A DNA stretch of 10,148 bases, from the NCBI GenBank assembly GCA_035275545.1, contig DATEMP010000405.1, forward strand, positions 1 through 10,148. The letters are read 5' to 3'. Positions 8,084-10,148 of this stretch are shown one piece after another; the first letter of the stretch is position 1, and each line of letters starts with the position of its first letter. The notes beneath the pieces are model-generated. The model did not search any database, was not told the DNA's origin, and worked only from the letters and a program-made list of their open reading frames with translations. A program made the position numbers and the translations under genes. Source of the stretch: WS-11 sp035275545 (GTDB lineage Bacteria > Eisenbacteria > RBG-16-71-46).

Positions 8084-8539
8084 TCAGCCGACCTGGACTT
8101 CGATCTCGCGCAATCGGGCCTGCTCGGCCTTGGGAACGCGCACTTCGAGAACGCCATCCCGGTACTGAGCCTTGACCTGGTCGTTGCGGACCGGCGTGCC
8201 CAGCGTGAACGAGCGCTCGAACGTCCCGTGCGCACGCTCCAGCCGGTGATGGCGATTGCCGTTCGGGGTCGCCCTCTCGGCCTTGCGCTCGCCACGAATG
8301 GTGAGCGTGTCGCCCATCAGGCTGACCTTGACGTCCTTCTGCGCGACGCCCGGCAGGTCGGCCTTGATCACGAACTCCTCGGACGTCTCCTCGATGTCCA
8401 CCGAGGGCGTGAACAGGCCGTTATGCTCGCGGCCCGTGTGCGGGAAGAAACCGTCGAACAGCCGGTTCATCTCCTCCTGGATGCTGTTGACGTCCCGTAC
8501 CGGGGTGAATGCATTCGGGCTCCAACGGATCAGCGTCAT
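8084..8539 (-). CDS. Small heat shock protein, Hsp20/alpha-crystallin family
   Basis: 151 residues. Hsp20 proteins are ATP-independent holdases that form oligomers and keep unfolding proteins soluble for refolding by DnaK. The N-terminal arm (MTLIRWSPNAF...VNSIQEEMNRLFDGFF) is typical of the bacterial HspA class. The alpha-crystallin domain spans about 45-137, with SVDIEET (46-52), IKADLPGV (58-65) and the signature A-x-x-x-n-GVL as AQYRDGVLEVRVPK (124-137). The C-terminal tail REIEVQV carries an I-x-V anchor (146-148). The ATG at 8539-8537 is preferred: AAGGAGAGAG lies about eleven bases upstream, and known Hsp20s start with this MTLIRW-like arm. The frame stays open 85 codons further upstream, but that stretch has no Hsp20 character. 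It precedes dnaK by 74 bases, and co-expression is likely. Confidence 0.95.
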   Translation of the reverse strand: MTLIRWSPNAFTPVRDVNSIQEEMNRLFDGFFPHTGREHNGLFTPSVDIEETSEEFVIKADLPGVAQKDVKVSLMGDTLTIRGERKAERATPNGNRHHRLERAHGTFERSFTLGTPVRNDQVKAQYRDGVLEVRVPKAEQARLREIEVQVG

Positions 8540-8797
8540 GTCGTGTCTCTCTCCTTCTTGCGACTGGGTCTCTGCGCCCCGCCGCTGTCCTCCGGGCTGG
8601 CCTCCGGGTCGTGGGGCGCTACGCCGCAGCCATAGAGCATGCGGTGTGCCGGTCGCACCCCGATGGCTAACCATCCAACTTCGAATGAGTTTCGAGATCC
8701 GCTGAAAGGCCGGCCGGAGTGGCGCTTGTAGAACGTTCCAAGGCTGGACGGTCGGCGTCACGCGCTGAAACAGGAGCGCACGGTCTTGAAACACGAA
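8540..8797 (-). other. Long intergenic leader region upstream of hsp20
   Basis: About 260 bases with no gene I can support. It is less GC-rich in the middle (8640-8700) than its surroundings, as expected for a regulatory region. I see an imperfect inverted repeat around 8678-8698 (CTTCGAA against TTTCGAG across ATGAG) and GATGG-CTAA-CCATC at 8662-8675. I found no CIRCE element and no convincing sigma-32 or sigma-70 promoter by eye, although an hsp20 promoter is expected here. An open frame continues in from hsp20 but lacks a start signal. Confidence 0.5.
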
Positions 8798-8822
8798 CGG
8801 CGGGCGCCCGGGGCGCCCGCCG
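8798..8822 (-). terminator. Probable intrinsic terminator of nuoI
   Basis: An 11-bp perfect, almost all-GC stem (arms 8798-8808 and 8812-8822) with a three-base loop. It begins 23 bases after the nuoI stop codon and is followed on the minus strand by the moderately T-rich TTCGTGTTTC. The T-tract is imperfect, so termination efficiency is uncertain. It would separate nuoI transcription from hsp20. Confidence 0.65.
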
Positions 8823-8845
8823 CTACGCAGGTCGTGGGTGCGCGC

Positions 8846-9292
8846 CTAGCGCGCCGGGAGGTAGCCCGCCTTCTCCTCCGGCACCATCAGCTCGTCCTTG
8901 GTGTAGATGAACGCGTCGCGCTGGTAGTCGGAGAGCTCGTACTTCTTCTCGAGGTAGATCGCGTCCTCGGGGCAGGCTTCCTCGCACATGCCGCAGAAGA
9001 TGCAGCGCAGCATGTTGATCTCGTAGCGCTTGGCGTAGCGCTCGCCGTGGGAGTTGGGGCGGTTGGGATCGTTCTCGGCCGCCTCGACGAAGATCGCGTC
9101 CGCCGGGCAGGCGACCGCGCACAGCTCGCATCCCACGCAGCGCTCCAGGCCGTCCTCGTGCCGGGTGAGGATGTGGAGCCCCCGGAAGCGCGGGAACATC
9201 TCCAGCTTCTCGTCCGGGTACTGGACGGTGAAGGGCTTCTTGAACAGGTTTTCCAGCGTGACGCCGAGTCCCTGGCCCAGCTCCTTGAACAT
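8846..9292 (-). CDS. nuoI: NADH-quinone oxidoreductase subunit I (8Fe ferredoxin-type, NuoI)
   Basis: 148 residues. NuoI carries clusters N6a and N6b, which pass electrons from the NADH-oxidising arm of complex I toward the quinone site. Two CxxCxxCxxxCP motifs are complete: Cys52, 55, 58, 62 (CVGCELCAVACP) and Cys97, 100, 103, 107 (CIFCGMCEEACP). Other family marks are FKKPFTVQYPDEKL, FRGLHILTRHEDGLERC, GERYAKRYEINMLRC and YELSDYQRDAFIYTKDEL. The ATG at 9292-9290 follows GGGAGGAG with an eight-base gap; an in-frame GTG at 9301 abuts that site and is rejected. No other nuo gene is visible on either side, so this is a solitary copy. It may complete a complex I encoded elsewhere or be an extra paralogue; a free ferredoxin is less likely given how closely it matches NuoI. 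Confidence 0.93.
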   Translation of the reverse strand: MFKELGQGLGVTLENLFKKPFTVQYPDEKLEMFPRFRGLHILTRHEDGLERCVGCELCAVACPADAIFVEAAENDPNRPNSHGERYAKRYEINMLRCIFCGMCEEACPEDAIYLEKKYELSDYQRDAFIYTKDELMVPEEKAGYLPAR

Positions 9293-9327
9293 GGAACCCA
9301 CTCCTCCCTTGGGGTCGCGAAGTCCGC

Positions 9328-9357
9328 AGCATAGCGGCCGCTCGCCGCGCGACGCAA
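9328..9357 (-). promoter_or_regulatory. Candidate promoter for nuoI
   Basis: On the minus strand TTGCGT (9357-9352), an 18-base spacer, then TATGCT (9333-9328). Transcription would start near 9321, leaving a short leader that contains the GGGAGGAG site of nuoI. It lies in the 84-base gap after dcd. Plausible by eye, not tested. Confidence 0.45.
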
Positions 9358-9376
9358 GGCGCCGGGCCCCGGGACG

Positions 9377-9931
9377 CTACAGCCGCGGCAGCGTGATGCC
9401 CTGCTGCGACTGGTACTTCCCGGCCTTGTCCTTGTACGAGGTCTCGCACACCTCGTCGCTCTCGAAGAACAGCACCTGGGCGATCCCCTCGTTGGCGTAG
9501 ATGCGGGCCGGGAGCGGCGTGGTGTTGCTGATCTCGAGCGTCACGAAGCCCTCCCATTCGGGCTCGAAGGGCGTGACGTTGGTGATGATGCCGCAGCGGG
9601 CGTAGGTGGACTTTCCGACGCAGGTGCACAGCACGTTGCGCGGCACGCGGAAGTACTCGACCGTGCGGCCGAGCGCGAACGAGTTGGGCGGGATCACGCA
9701 GATCGGGCCCTTGAAGTCCACCATCGAGGCCGGGTCCATGTTCTTGGGATCGACCACGCTCGAGCTCACGTTGGTGAAGATCTTGAACTCCTCGGCGATC
9801 CGGATGTCGTATCCGTACGACGAGATGCCGTAGGAGATGACGCCCTCCCGCACCTGCTTCTCGGCAAACGGCTCGATCATCTTGTGCTTGACGCACATCT
9901 CGCGGATCCATCGGTCCGACTTGATCGACAT
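9377..9931 (-). CDS. dcd: dCTP deaminase
   Basis: 184 residues. Dcd deaminates dCTP to dUTP in the cytoplasm, feeding dUTPase and then thymidylate synthesis. The protein follows the dCTP deaminase subfamily beginning MSIKSDxWI closely: VISYGISSYGYDIR (31-44), DFKGPICVIPPNSFALGRTVEYFR (72-95), GKSTYARCGI (106-115), VTPFEPEWEGFVTLEISN (119-136), containing the probable catalytic Glu133, and NEGIAQVLFFESDE (147-160), ending GKYQSQQGITLPRL. Length is normal. The ATG at 9931-9929 has GGGAGGAG five bases upstream. That site overlaps the end of the preceding moaB-like gene, whose stop is two bases before the dcd start, so translation is probably coupled. Some relatives are bifunctional dCTP deaminase/dUTPases; the sequence resembles the monofunctional type, which I cannot prove. 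Confidence 0.95.
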   Translation of the reverse strand: MSIKSDRWIREMCVKHKMIEPFAEKQVREGVISYGISSYGYDIRIAEEFKIFTNVSSSVVDPKNMDPASMVDFKGPICVIPPNSFALGRTVEYFRVPRNVLCTCVGKSTYARCGIITNVTPFEPEWEGFVTLEISNTTPLPARIYANEGIAQVLFFESDEVCETSYKDKAGKYQSQQGITLPRL

Positions 9932-9933
9932 GC

Positions 9934-10148
9934 TCACTCCTCCCGCTCGAGACGACCCAGGAGCCGCGCCGCGTGGGCGAGCTCGGGAACCAGCAGCCGG
10001 TCGACCGCCAGCCGCACCGCGGCCGGCGATCCCGGCAGAATGACCAGCAGCTTGCCGGCGGCGATGCCGGCCGCCGCCCGCGACAGCCATGCGGCGCTGC
10101 CCACGTCCTCCCACGACAGCATCCGGAACAGCTCGCCGAATCCCGGCA
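9934..10148 (-). CDS. moaB: MoaB/MogA-family molybdenum cofactor biosynthesis protein, 5' end missing
   Basis: The last 71 residues are visible and the N-terminal half lies beyond the window. The segment runs PGFGELFRMLSWEDVGSAA, then SRAAAGIAAGKLLVILPGSP and a C-terminal helix ending LLGRLEREE. This matches the end of MoaB/MogA proteins, with FGELFRMLS-like, SRA-G and PGS motifs of the MoCF-binding fold. Family members adenylylate molybdopterin during molybdenum cofactor synthesis. MoaB is favoured over MogA from the FRMLSWE...LSRA pattern, but with only the C-terminus visible a related Mog-domain protein cannot be excluded. Its TGA lies two bases before the ATG of dcd, and its last codons hold the dcd ribosome-binding site. 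Confidence 0.75.
   Translation of the reverse strand, partial: PGFGELFRMLSWEDVGSAAWLSRAAAGIAAGKLLVILPGSPAAVRLAVDRLLVPELAHAARLLGRLEREE

Noticed and set aside
8540..8794. 85-codon N-terminal extension of hsp20
   Set aside because: The frame is open but its residues show no Hsp20 character, and a good ribosome-binding site precedes the ATG at 8539.
8823..9911. 362-codon minus-strand frame across dcd and nuoI
   Set aside because: Runs out of frame through two recognised genes and carries no domain signatures.

Overview
The window comes from a GC-rich bacterium. Third codon positions in the host genes are almost all G or C: by hand count about 7 of the first 275 codons of the nucleotide-sugar dehydrogenase end in A or T. 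Gene content is chromosomal and bacterial (DnaK, Hsp20, NuoI, dCTP deaminase, MoaB). I cannot fix the phylum from these proteins; an uncultured GC-rich lineage is plausible, but that is inference.

Layout, left to right. At 1-1696 on the minus strand lies a two-gene catabolic-looking unit: a fumarylacetoacetate-hydrolase-family enzyme translationally coupled (GTGA overlap) to a YtcJ-type amidohydrolase cut by the window edge. Divergent from it, at 1784-4537 on the plus strand, is a UDP-N-acetylglucosamine 6-dehydrogenase (WbpA type). Its active-site motif is interrupted by a 473-residue intein carrying a LAGLIDADG homing endonuclease. Its stop codon interlocks with the stop of a convergent, membrane-bound, processive family 2 glycosyltransferase (4534-6009, minus). 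From 10148 back to 6090 the minus strand carries moaB (partial), dcd, a solitary nuoI, hsp20 and dnaK.

Working together. The dehydrogenase makes an activated uronic-acid sugar, and the convergent glycosyltransferase looks like a polysaccharide synthase, so the centre of the window may serve surface or exopolysaccharide synthesis. hsp20 and dnaK form a small chaperone unit without grpE or dnaJ in view. moaB and dcd are coupled. nuoI stands apart from any complex I operon in this window.

The most notable element is the intein. It sits directly before the catalytic cysteine of the dehydrogenase, keeps its splicing residues and both endonuclease acidic residues, and has clearly more A/T-ending codons than its host. 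The host codons next to the insertion share that bias, as expected from co-conversion during homing. Secondary points are a perfect 14-bp inverted repeat between dnaK and the glycosyltransferase, mutually exclusive hairpins just before the dnaK ribosome-binding site, and a probable leaderless start for the dehydrogenase.
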